18,063 bases of DNA, from positions 2,059-20,121 of the forward strand of contig DOMR01000283.1 in the NCBI GenBank assembly GCA_003509845.1, read 5' to 3'. The stretch comes from Chitinophagaceae bacterium (lineage in GTDB: Bacteria > Bacteroidota > Bacteroidia > Chitinophagales > Chitinophagaceae). Position 1 is the stretch's first letter; every line of letters begins with the position of its first letter. Both the position numbers and the translations under genes were made by a program. Below the pieces are notes generated by a model that ran no database searches, was not told where the DNA came from, and saw nothing but the letters and a program-made list of their open reading frames with translations. Below are positions 8,501 to 14,383 of this stretch, piece by piece.

Positions 8501-10877
8501 TGCTGAGTTTATTGATACAACAAAAATTTCTGACAACTCAAATAGTCAATTTAGGTACTTATGGAATTTTAATGTGACCCCTCCATTAAACAAAAAATTA
8601 CCAAGTATACCAGCAGGATCAGCAACACAAATTAATCCGCGTATTAAGTACAATGACTTTGGTTTATATCAAGTATCGCTTCAGGTGACCCAAAATACGA
8701 CAGGTTGTGTTTCTTCCATCACCTCCAATTTTACTGTTAATGGTGCTATTCCTAAAGCTAGTTTTAAAGTATTAAAGGATACCGCTTTATGTACAAACGA
8801 GGACGTTCGTATTGAAAATCTTTCTACAGTTGATTTTGGAGACATCGGTAAATTAATCATCTTCTGGGATGTGCAAAATAATTTGAATGATACCACACAG
8901 GATGAGTTCCCTTATGTTGGCAAAGTGTATAAGCATAGATATACAGGGTATGCTTATCCGAATAAAATGGATTATAAAATTAAGATGTTTGCATCCTCTG
9001 GTGGTACATGTACCGATGACACGACACTTGCAATTTCATTGGTCCCGCATCCTAAGGTGGGCTTTACCATTCCGAATGGCTGTTTGCAAAATGGAATTGC
9101 TGATTTTACAGATACCTCCTCGATATCTGATAAAACTAATAATTTTAAATATTTATGGAATTTTGGGGATGTAGTTAATAATTCAGATGTAAATAAAAAT
9201 ACATCTCATGTTTATAGTGCTTCAAAAAATTATAATGTACAATTACAGGTAACCAGTTTAAAGGGTTGTATTGATTCAGTTACTACGGTATTTAAGGTGA
9301 ATGGCGCGATCCCAAAAACTAATTTTAATGTTATCAAGGATACGGCACTTTGTAGCAATGAGTTTGTTAAAATTTCAGATAGTTCATGGACTAATTTTGG
9401 CATCATTGATACCGTTAAAATTTCATGGGGTGATGGTAGCGCAGATACTGTTATAAATAATCCAATCATTAGTAACATCTACCAACATTATTATTCCAAT
9501 TTTAGTGTACCCAATAGATTAAACTATACCATTAAGCTTAGTAGTGTTTCAGGATTGGTTTGTAAAACTGAATTAAGTAAGGGTATAACAATAGTGCCGC
9601 CGCCTAATTTGCCGATTGTTACTAGTCCTAAGAATTATCTTTGTTTGTATGATTCGCTTAAGTTGTCATCAAGTACAAGTGGTGGCGTTCCTCCATTTAA
9701 TGCGGTATGGACCACCACCAATAACAATGCAAAGATGGTTGATTCAGTCATTCATGGTTTAATTGTTGGTACAACAGGGGTGTCCCTTGAATTAACGGAT
9801 CTTAAAAAGTGTATTTATCCTTTTCCGTCTATTTTTTCAATTCCTGTTTTTACCATTCCAACTGCTACGATTGCAGCTGTTGATACGGTGATTTGTAATG
9901 GAGACTCTGTGGTATTAACGGGGCAGGGGGCAAATACTTATAAATGGTATCGTAACGACACTTTATTTTACACCAATCAATTAGGTAATGTTGCAGTGGG
10001 TTTACCAGGATTATATAGGGTTGTAGTCAATGATGGTTTTTGTAATTCACTTACCTCTAATAATCTTACCATATCATTATTAAATATCCCAAGGTATACT
10101 TTTTCAACAAAGTCGGATGCTTGTATTAATGTACCTGTAGAAATCATTACGAGTGCAAAAGAACAAAGTAAAATTCATTTTAAATGGATGTTTGGTGATG
10201 GATCAATTGCTAATGTAGCCAATCCTGTTTCACATAAATATATGTCCGCTGGTATTTATAAAATCAATTTACAGGTGAGTAATGATTGGTGCCCAAAATA
10301 TTTTTATCAAATTACAGGAAGTCCTATTAATGTGATTGCTCCTTTATATGGAAAAAATTATACTTTATATTTATATCCAAACTTAGACACTTTATTGGTT
10401 TCTAAATTTGATAAAAGATATACAAGTTACAAATGGTCGCCTTCTACTTTCTTATCTGATCCTACTATTCCTCGCCCTGTATTTAATGGTAATAAATCTA
10501 TTTTATATACTTTAACAAGAACGGATACAGTAAGTGCCTGTAATATTTACGATGAATATGATGTAATAGTATCGCCTGATATATACTTAAACATACCTAA
10601 TGCGTTTACCCCAAATTATGATGGTTTAAATGATATTTTAAAAATCGAATATGGTGCAGGTATTCAAAGTTTTAAAGGATTAAAGATTTTTAATAGATGG
10701 GGAAAGATGGTTTTTTTCTCAACTGACATAAATAAAGGATGGGATGGAAGAGATTTAGGTGGTGTAATGCAGGAAATGGATGCTTATTCTTATCTTGTTG
10801 AATATAGTTATAAAGATTTTTTGACGAACCAACTTTCAGAAATTAAAAAAACAGGATCAGTACTATTAATGAGATAA
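5574..10877 (+). CDS. Giant PKD-repeat surface protein with type B T9SS sorting domain
   Basis: A very large secreted protein (1767 residues from the ATG at 5574). An in-frame TTG at 5562 would add four residues, but the ATG gives the better signal peptide (MRSIFSYIKYLIFIFGILYA, ending ...GAFAQ). The N-terminal ~450 residues, beginning GREFWVGYGSH and with GASLLFPVSTLGRDYYSVNY, resemble the IgGFc-binding-like domain found in Bacteroidota adhesins. PKD-type motifs follow: MWDFGTG (codons at 7443), IWNYGDGS (7719), LWNFGDAS, LWNFGDVV, ISWGDGSAD and WMFGDGS. Three tandem ~190-residue repeats span 7881 to about 9602. The last ~94 residues (IPNAFTPNYDGLNDILKIEY, IFNRWGKMVFF, WDGR) are a gliding-motility/CHU_C type B sorting domain, so export by the type IX system to the cell surface or medium is expected. 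A role in adhesion is inference. The next gene encodes the probable PorP/SprF partner. Confidence 0.93.
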   Translation: MRSIFSYIKYLIFIFGILYASGAFAQDFSNKGREFWVGYGSHVSMYNSNGTVNTTSGGSQNMVLYFTSDQNANVTVEIPATGWSRTYTVLANQVTTTDIIPKTGADDARLSDEGKSNKGIHIISDVGIIAYTHIYNSAVSGASLLFPVSTLGRDYYSVNYNQVSNSRYSYNYTYVIATEDNTNIEIIPSVNTFNIPNGDTLRVTLNRGEIYNVFGRVVVPGTATNQRSTGEDLTGTRIRSIATSTSSCKRIAVFSGSGKLSINCTTNGAGSADNYIQQAFPSSAWGRKYLTIPTNKMPTNFYRVIVSDTSTTVKLNGAVLNKASLINNFYYEFSSNTANSIESNLPIMVAQYITTANSCGNNEIGGNGDPEMIYLSPIEQTINKVTINSTSNFNIGAAYHFANIVIPKKGATSLKIDGVSLTGSIVHPGDTNYLYFQPQLAAGSHTISSDSGFNAIAYGYGGAESYGYNAGANVIDLYQRLEVNNNFNTVYLPITCKGVSSKASITLPYKPLSLKWNIPNYPKDSIYNPIPDDSTLINGKSVYKYSYKNPFLFNTAGQYLIQVIANNPTFDGCSGEQDLSFILTVTEPPKTKDSIFTTHCLSDSVSLFDKTIIAKDDRAIIKYMWDFGTGVFRDTTPNIKFKPDTAGKYNIRHFVINDIGCISDTLTADSSILQLAIIDSVPKIKFSISDTTCLNTTLILRDSTVSSPKSTLVSWIWNYGDGSPLDSSTTNQPKAHVYTNLQSYRPILNLTTLNGCNVSDSISFTNRPFPVVGFSLPDACLYNALATFSDTSSIVDNNLNFKYLWNFGDASATTANPNTSTLKTPTHKYSSGGDYNIILQVSSEYGCVSLDTTIFKVSGAIPHPKFNVLKSTALCTNEDVTIENISTIDFGTIDKVVVFWDNDNIKDSTVDSSPSVGKKYAYRYLDYNYPAKMSYDIRLRAYSGATCMADTIIKVNLIPHPQVGFILPEVCLEDSYAEFIDTTKISDNSNSQFRYLWNFNVTPPLNKKLPSIPAGSATQINPRIKYNDFGLYQVSLQVTQNTTGCVSSITSNFTVNGAIPKASFKVLKDTALCTNEDVRIENLSTVDFGDIGKLIIFWDVQNNLNDTTQDEFPYVGKVYKHRYTGYAYPNKMDYKIKMFASSGGTCTDDTTLAISLVPHPKVGFTIPNGCLQNGIADFTDTSSISDKTNNFKYLWNFGDVVNNSDVNKNTSHVYSASKNYNVQLQVTSLKGCIDSVTTVFKVNGAIPKTNFNVIKDTALCSNEFVKISDSSWTNFGIIDTVKISWGDGSADTVINNPIISNIYQHYYSNFSVPNRLNYTIKLSSVSGLVCKTELSKGITIVPPPNLPIVTSPKNYLCLYDSLKLSSSTSGGVPPFNAVWTTTNNNAKMVDSVIHGLIVGTTGVSLELTDLKKCIYPFPSIFSIPVFTIPTATIAAVDTVICNGDSVVLTGQGANTYKWYRNDTLFYTNQLGNVAVGLPGLYRVVVNDGFCNSLTSNNLTISLLNIPRYTFSTKSDACINVPVEIITSAKEQSKIHFKWMFGDGSIANVANPVSHKYMSAGIYKINLQVSNDWCPKYFYQITGSPINVIAPLYGKNYTLYLYPNLDTLLVSKFDKRYTSYKWSPSTFLSDPTIPRPVFNGNKSILYTLTRTDTVSACNIYDEYDVIVSPDIYLNIPNAFTPNYDGLNDILKIEYGAGIQSFKGLKIFNRWGKMVFFSTDINKGWDGRDLGGVMQEMDAYSYLVEYSYKDFLTNQLSEIKKTGSVLLMR
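7881..9602 (+). repeat. Three tandem ~190-codon protein repeats
   Basis: Coding repeats in the giant surface protein start at 7881, 8454 and 9051 and are 191, 199 and about 184 codons long. Each opens with a VGF-x-[LI]-P-x3-C pattern, continues to D-T-[ST]-x-[IV] and a PKD-like YLWNF segment, then a Q-V-[ST]-S/Q-x-G-C-V/I strand, a V-[NS]-G-A-I-P linker, a [VI]-[LI]-K-[DS]-T-A-L-C-[TS]-N-E segment, an [IV]-x-W-[DG] strand and a [YN]-P-x-[KR]-[ML]-x-Y turn. Copies 1 and 2 are closest in the second half; copy 3 diverges there. At the DNA level they are clearly different, so the duplication is old or diversified. Confidence 0.85.
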
Positions 10878-11888
10878 ATGAAAGCACTAAATTTTATATT
10901 ATTTTTTTCAGTATTTGCCATTTCAGTAAGGGCACAAACTCCGTATATCTCACAAAATTTTACTGCTGGGCATTTTTTTAATCCTGCGACGGTAGGCTTG
11001 GGAAGTTTTAATAAAGCCCAAGTAATTTTTAGAACGCAATTTTCAGGCGTTGGCCAGCCTTATAAAACCACTGGCATTGGCGTTGATTTTGGCTTTTTGA
11101 AAAATGAGAACACGGAACCTAATAAATTGGGATTTGGCCTTCAAGCTATTTCTGATCAGGTTTTAAATGGAGTTCTACAAACGAATTATATAACGGCCTC
11201 AATAGCGGATCGCGTTTTTTTAAATGATGAACGCAGCCAATATTTGGCAATTGGATTAGGCACTACAATTATAAGTCGAACGGTAGATGCCCAATCATTG
11301 GTTTTTGGCGACCAGTATTATTCTGGGCGTTTATTGAATCCTTCAAGTTTAGAGGTTATCAATAATTTTAGAACTAAATCAACATTGAATGTTGGTTTAA
11401 TGTATTCACATAATAGCTATACTTCCTTTTTCCAGCTAGGAGCGAGTTCATATTTTATTAATCGTTCCACTGGATATAATACAACAAATGACAGTGTGAG
11501 GGTGAGCCCTTTGAATGAATTTAGTCAGGTGTTGGGGCAATTAAATTATGAGCAAATATTTTCAGGCAATAAAACATTCATGATTCATGCCAATTACCAA
11601 AGCAGATATGAAAACGAGTTTTTTTATGCAGGTGCTGCAATTGGTATCCCATTTAATGAAACCTATGAATCTACGAATAGGATGTATGTGGGTTGTTTTT
11701 ATCGTACCAAAGATGCAGTAGTTCCTTATATTGGCTTACTATTAAATAAATATAAGTTAGGGCTTACCTATGATATTTATAATAATGATATGACGGCAGC
11801 AAATTTGAAGCCGCAAACTTTTGAATTTACATTATCTACTTATTTTGGCAAACGTCGTAATGAAGGGATGAGAAGCTTATTTGATTAA
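10878..11888 (+). CDS. PorP/SprF family type IX secretion system membrane protein
   Basis: A 336-residue outer-membrane beta-barrel protein of the PorP/SprF family. It has a signal peptide (MKALNFILFFSVFAISVRAQ) and the family's early segment YISQNFTAGHFFNPATVGL, comparable to the usual 'N-P-A-x-x-G' start of PorP proteins. Alternating aromatic and polar strands run to a terminal FEFTLSTYFGKRR strand. In Bacteroidota such genes often lie directly after cargo with a type B C-terminal domain; SprF is needed for surface attachment of SprB in Flavobacterium johnsoniae. Here the start codon follows the upstream TAA with no gap (TAAATG), so translational coupling is likely and this protein probably holds or displays the giant protein. 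Its last 4 bp overlap the 3' end of the convergent acyltransferase gene. Confidence 0.92.
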   Translation: MKALNFILFFSVFAISVRAQTPYISQNFTAGHFFNPATVGLGSFNKAQVIFRTQFSGVGQPYKTTGIGVDFGFLKNENTEPNKLGFGLQAISDQVLNGVLQTNYITASIADRVFLNDERSQYLAIGLGTTIISRTVDAQSLVFGDQYYSGRLLNPSSLEVINNFRTKSTLNVGLMYSHNSYTSFFQLGASSYFINRSTGYNTTNDSVRVSPLNEFSQVLGQLNYEQIFSGNKTFMIHANYQSRYENEFFYAGAAIGIPFNETYESTNRMYVGCFYRTKDAVVPYIGLLLNKYKLGLTYDIYNNDMTAANLKPQTFEFTLSTYFGKRRNEGMRSLFD

Positions 11889-13000
11889 AGTTTGAAAAAT
11901 ATCTTTTTCTTATAAAGGAAATAACATAAGCCCCATTCAATTAAAAATATTAAGGTGCATCCAAATAGGGCAATAAATGTTTCAGAGCCGGTAAAGCTAT
12001 TTAATAAGCCAAAAGCAAACTTTTTAACATAAGGATTTAACCATCCACCACCCGCTGTTTCAAAAAACAAATAAATAAATATTGAATTCAGCGATAATAT
12101 TCTTAGAAACAAAATATTTTTATTCTGCTTCATGTCAATGAAGTAATAACTAACAGCAAAAAACAGGATACACCAGCCTAGTGAAACTAGGGTAAATGCG
12201 CTAGTGGCAATTCTTTTGATAATGGGATTTATTTCTAAAAGATCTAAGGCATAACCAATAAGTAACAATCCCAATCCCCATAAAATCATCTTTTTCATTT
12301 TATATTGCTGACCTGTTACATTCAATAATAATTTTCCAATTAAAGCGCCCGCAATCGTATGTACCGAAGTGGGAATGCAATTGATGGCCACCCATCCGCC
12401 GCGACTGGTTTTATTCATGAGTAGCATGTCAATATAATTGCCAAAATTGAAATGATTGGTAAACCCTAAGTTATAGCCGGGAATATTGGAATATCGGTAA
12501 AGTAAATCAGTTAAAATTAATAGGGCAATACTTAAAACAATTTGTGATTTAATTTGCCATTCAAAAATGAAATAGGCAACTAACATGGTAAAGGATAGTT
12601 GGGTTAATACATTCCATAATTCAAAACTCAATCCAGTATCTTTTACTGCATAGCATAATACGCCCCAAAAAAATAACCAACCACTACGTTTAATTGTTTT
12701 AAGCGTTATTTCCTTTTTTGGTATATTTTTTTGTTGTTGATTTTGAATAGAGTAGGCCATCGCAGTACCGGCAATAAACATAAACCCAGGTTGTATCAAA
12801 TCCCAAAATCGCATGCCGTGCCAAGGGTGATGTTGGAATTGAATAAATACTTTTTCAAAAAAATGATCTTTGGAAGCTAAAAAAAATACTTTAAAAATGC
12901 CCGTGCTTTCTAAGGCCAATAGCATCATGATTAAACCTCGCATAAAATCAAGTGAATACAATCGTTTATTTATATCTACAGTGGTAAGCGTATTGGACAT
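11885..13000 (-). CDS. Heparan-alpha-glucosaminide N-acetyltransferase-like membrane acyltransferase (DUF5009-type)
   Basis: A 371-residue polytopic membrane protein with about ten hydrophobic segments. The N-terminal RLYSLDFMRGLIMM (residues about 13-26) and QFQHHPWHGMRFWDLIQPGF followed by MFIAGTAMAYS (about 54-84) match the HGSNAT/DUF5009/YeiB-like family, in which a His just before the P-W motif (here H57 or H58) carries the acetyl group across the membrane in the human lysosomal enzyme. Bacterial members are thought to acetylate sugars such as glucosamine residues, but the substrate here is unknown. The gene lies downstream of the DUF4350 gene on the same strand (107 bp gap) and near mannosidase and sulfatase genes, which suggests but does not prove a role in glycan use. 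Its 3' end overlaps the PorP-like gene by 4 bp. Confidence 0.85.
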   Translation of the reverse strand: MSNTLTTVDINKRLYSLDFMRGLIMMLLALESTGIFKVFFLASKDHFFEKVFIQFQHHPWHGMRFWDLIQPGFMFIAGTAMAYSIQNQQQKNIPKKEITLKTIKRSGWLFFWGVLCYAVKDTGLSFELWNVLTQLSFTMLVAYFIFEWQIKSQIVLSIALLILTDLLYRYSNIPGYNLGFTNHFNFGNYIDMLLMNKTSRGGWVAINCIPTSVHTIAGALIGKLLLNVTGQQYKMKKMILWGLGLLLIGYALDLLEINPIIKRIATSAFTLVSLGWCILFFAVSYYFIDMKQNKNILFLRILSLNSIFIYLFFETAGGGWLNPYVKKFAFGLLNSFTGSETFIALFGCTLIFLIEWGLCYFLYKKKIFFKL

Positions 13001-13107
13001 AAAGTGAATTTAAGAATTTATTAATTCTAATTATGCTAGTGAATTTTAATTACTTCGCAATAGGTGAAATCCGCAGCTTAAATAACACTTACAATATGGT
13101 TAAATAA

Positions 13108-13890
13108 TTACCTTGGAATTTGTTTTAATAACCAATTGGTAAGTTCAACAGCTGCTTGTTTGTTTTGATAGGTAGGGTTCAAGCGATCATTCACTACATA
13201 CTCATTATAAATCCATGGATCACCCACCGCAAACACAGTACCTTTACCAAACTTACTTGTTGCCATAATTACATCGCCGTTATTTTCAAGTGATGCTTGC
13301 GCAGGGCTTTTTAATTGCAAAGTGGAAATGCCCTTCAAGTATAATTGTTTGGCAGTTGTAAATATGGGATGAGTATCTGGTACCATAATTTTCCCAACGG
13401 TAATATCTTTAAGAACAGAATTTCTTACTTTATCCGTAAAATGAATTCCAAAAGCATTGGCCAATAAATTAAAATGAGATAAATCTGCATTGGCTGAATC
13501 ATTCGCAAGTAAAACCAATACACCTCCTTGCGCAACCCAATCACTAATCACTTTAACATCGGCTGCTTTCATATAATTAGGATTTGGGGATTCCTTTTGA
13601 TTATCTGGATCGGTGATAATATAGACAGATGCTTTTTTTAAATTCTCAATAGTTGGGGCATCAATTAGGCTTCTAATTTTAGCGCCTTTATCGGTAAACA
13701 TTTCACCCCACATGCTATAACCATTAAGTGTCGTATCCTCCCATATATAATGAAAGCGGTAAGCACTACCATCTGAATTTGTTTTATACTCGTTATTATA
13801 AAAGTAATCCAACTTAACGACTGTCTTTTGAGCGGAGGTTTGCGCGTTAACAAATGTTAACAAAATAAGTAATGTGAAAAATAGTTTCAT
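13108..13890 (-). CDS. Secreted DUF4350/GATase1-like domain protein
   Basis: A 260-residue protein with a signal peptide (MKLFFTLLILLTFVNAQTSAQ). The mature part looks like the DUF4350/class I glutamine amidotransferase-like fold: a buried strand ASVYIITDPDN (about 88-98), the helix-strand unit VKVISDWVAQGGVLVLLANDS (about 112-132), and a late FGKGTVFAVGDPWIYNEYV stretch (about 214-232). The Cys-His-Glu triad of true amidotransferases is not evident, so it is more likely a binding or structural protein. In other Bacteroidota, domains of this kind occur next to or fused with polysaccharide-degradation enzymes, for example unsaturated glucuronyl hydrolases. It is divergent from the susCD remnant and shares the spacer 13891-14100 with it. 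Function unknown; family assignment moderately sure. Confidence 0.72.
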   Translation of the reverse strand: MKLFFTLLILLTFVNAQTSAQKTVVKLDYFYNNEYKTNSDGSAYRFHYIWEDTTLNGYSMWGEMFTDKGAKIRSLIDAPTIENLKKASVYIITDPDNQKESPNPNYMKAADVKVISDWVAQGGVLVLLANDSANADLSHFNLLANAFGIHFTDKVRNSVLKDITVGKIMVPDTHPIFTTAKQLYLKGISTLQLKSPAQASLENNGDVIMATSKFGKGTVFAVGDPWIYNEYVVNDRLNPTYQNKQAAVELTNWLLKQIPR

Positions 13891-14100
13891 AGTATGATAT
13901 TAAGATTTTAAAATTAACTAATAATGTTTTAATGTAAACTGTTAAAAGTATAGCGAAATCGTTTTCGTAAGTAAATGTTAACAATCTTAACATTTCAATC
14001 AATTTAAACTAATTTACTCTATACTTTAGAATTATATAGAAATTATTTTTAAAGTAAACGATTCATTTATAAAAGATTATAAAATTAAAATTGCTAAACC
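13891..14100. promoter_or_regulatory. Divergent control region with inverted repeats
   Basis: This AT-rich spacer separates the DUF4350 gene from the susC remnant and contains no gene. It holds a CGAAA-TCGT-TTTCG dyad (13954-13967), a perfect 9-bp inverted repeat AAATGTTAA-CAATC-TTAACATTT (13973-13995), and the octamer AATCGTTT (13957-13964), which recurs in inverted orientation as AAACGATT at 14056-14063. These look like binding sites of dimeric regulators such as the LacI family. Which gene they control, and whether they still do, is not shown by the sequence. Confidence 0.45.
13973..13995. promoter_or_regulatory. Perfect 9-bp inverted repeat, possible operator
   Basis: AAATGTTAA at 13973-13981 and its exact reverse complement TTAACATTT at 13987-13995 are separated by CAATC. 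The symmetry and the location in a divergent promoter region suggest an operator. No run of T follows, so it is unlikely to be a terminator. Confidence 0.45.
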
Positions 14101-14252
14101 ATGAGAAAAATTCTCTTGATGATGTTGCCACTATTTTTTATTGGCAATATTATTTGGGCACAAAATCGCCCGTTAACTGGTACTTGAGACCAATACCTCA
14201 AGAAATGATCGATGTTACTAATCCTAAAATAGAACAGAATCCTGGTTATTAA
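14101..14252 (+). pseudogene. susC-susD deletion scar: receptor N-terminus joined to SusD-like C-terminus
   Basis: From the ATG at 14101, 28 codons encode a signal peptide (MRKILLMMLPLFF..., ending IIWAQ) followed by NRPLTGT and a TGA at 14185-14187. This is how SusC-type TonB-dependent receptors begin: the Q-x-R-x-[LIV]-[TS]-G start of the N-terminal carboxypeptidase-like domain. In a different frame, codons from about 14175 to the TAA at 14250-14252 read NWYLRPIPQEMID, then VTNPKI, then EQNPGY. That is the conserved C-terminal end of RagB/SusD lipoproteins (Y/W-L-x-P-I-P-Q-x-E-I-D ... QNPG-[WY]). Only about 150 bp remain of a pair that normally spans 4-5 kb. The simplest reading is one internal deletion removing the end of susC through almost all of susD. 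The 28-residue peptide is unlikely to be functional. An assembly chimera is the main alternative. Confidence 0.82.
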
Positions 14253-14269
14253 TTTAGGTTAGATTTATT

Positions 14270-14324
14270 GGAAGGATTTGCACATCGTTTTATTTAAAAC
14301 ATGAGCAAATCCTTCCTTTTTTTT
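14270..14324 (+). terminator. Strong rho-independent terminator after the susCD remnant
   Basis: GGAAGGATTTGC (14270-14281) pairs perfectly with GCAAATCCTTCC (14305-14316), and eight T residues follow (14317-14324). Within the 23-nt loop, CAT/ATG and GTTTT/AAAAC can extend the hairpin, closing on an ATTT loop. It sits 17 bp after the SusD-like stop codon, as expected for the end of the original susCD transcript, and would separate it from the mannosidase gene. Confidence 0.88.
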
Positions 14325-14331
14325 ACACCAT

Positions 14332-14359
14332 TTTGGAGCATTTTTTTTATATTTATTTG
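14332..14359 (+). promoter_or_regulatory. Candidate promoter of the GH92-sulfatase operon
   Basis: TTTG at 14332-14335 is followed after 16 bp by TTTATTTG at 14352-14359, one mismatch from the TAnnTTTG -7 consensus. It lies right after the terminator and 24 bp before the GH92 start codon, so initiation would fall inside the downstream palindrome. Spacing is slightly short; consensus-based inference. Confidence 0.35.
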
Positions 14360-14362
14360 AAC

Positions 14363-14372
14363 TAACGCGTTA
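14363..14372. promoter_or_regulatory. LacI-type palindromic operator before GH92 gene
   Basis: TAACGCGTTA is a perfect 10-bp palindrome with the central CG typical of LacI/GalR-family operators. It overlaps the expected transcription start and lies 11 bp before the GH92 ATG, a position suited to repression. No regulator gene is in the window, so the partner is unknown. Confidence 0.45.
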
Positions 14373-14383
14373 AATTTTACTTT

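Noticed and set aside
8090..9478. Three antisense open frames in the giant gene with similar sequences (8090-8299, 8681-8896, 9230-9478).
   Set aside because: They mirror the three tandem repeats of the sense gene; their similarity to one another comes from the repeat, not from real genes.
13013..13028. Inverted repeat AGAATT-TATT-AATTCT between the acyltransferase and DUF4350 genes.
   Set aside because: Only six A/T-rich pairs with no T-run; expected by chance at this base composition.
14101..14187. A functional 28-residue small protein or leader peptide.
   Set aside because: The signal-peptide-plus-receptor start and the SusD-like ending right after it fit a deletion scar better, and the mature peptide would be only about seven residues.
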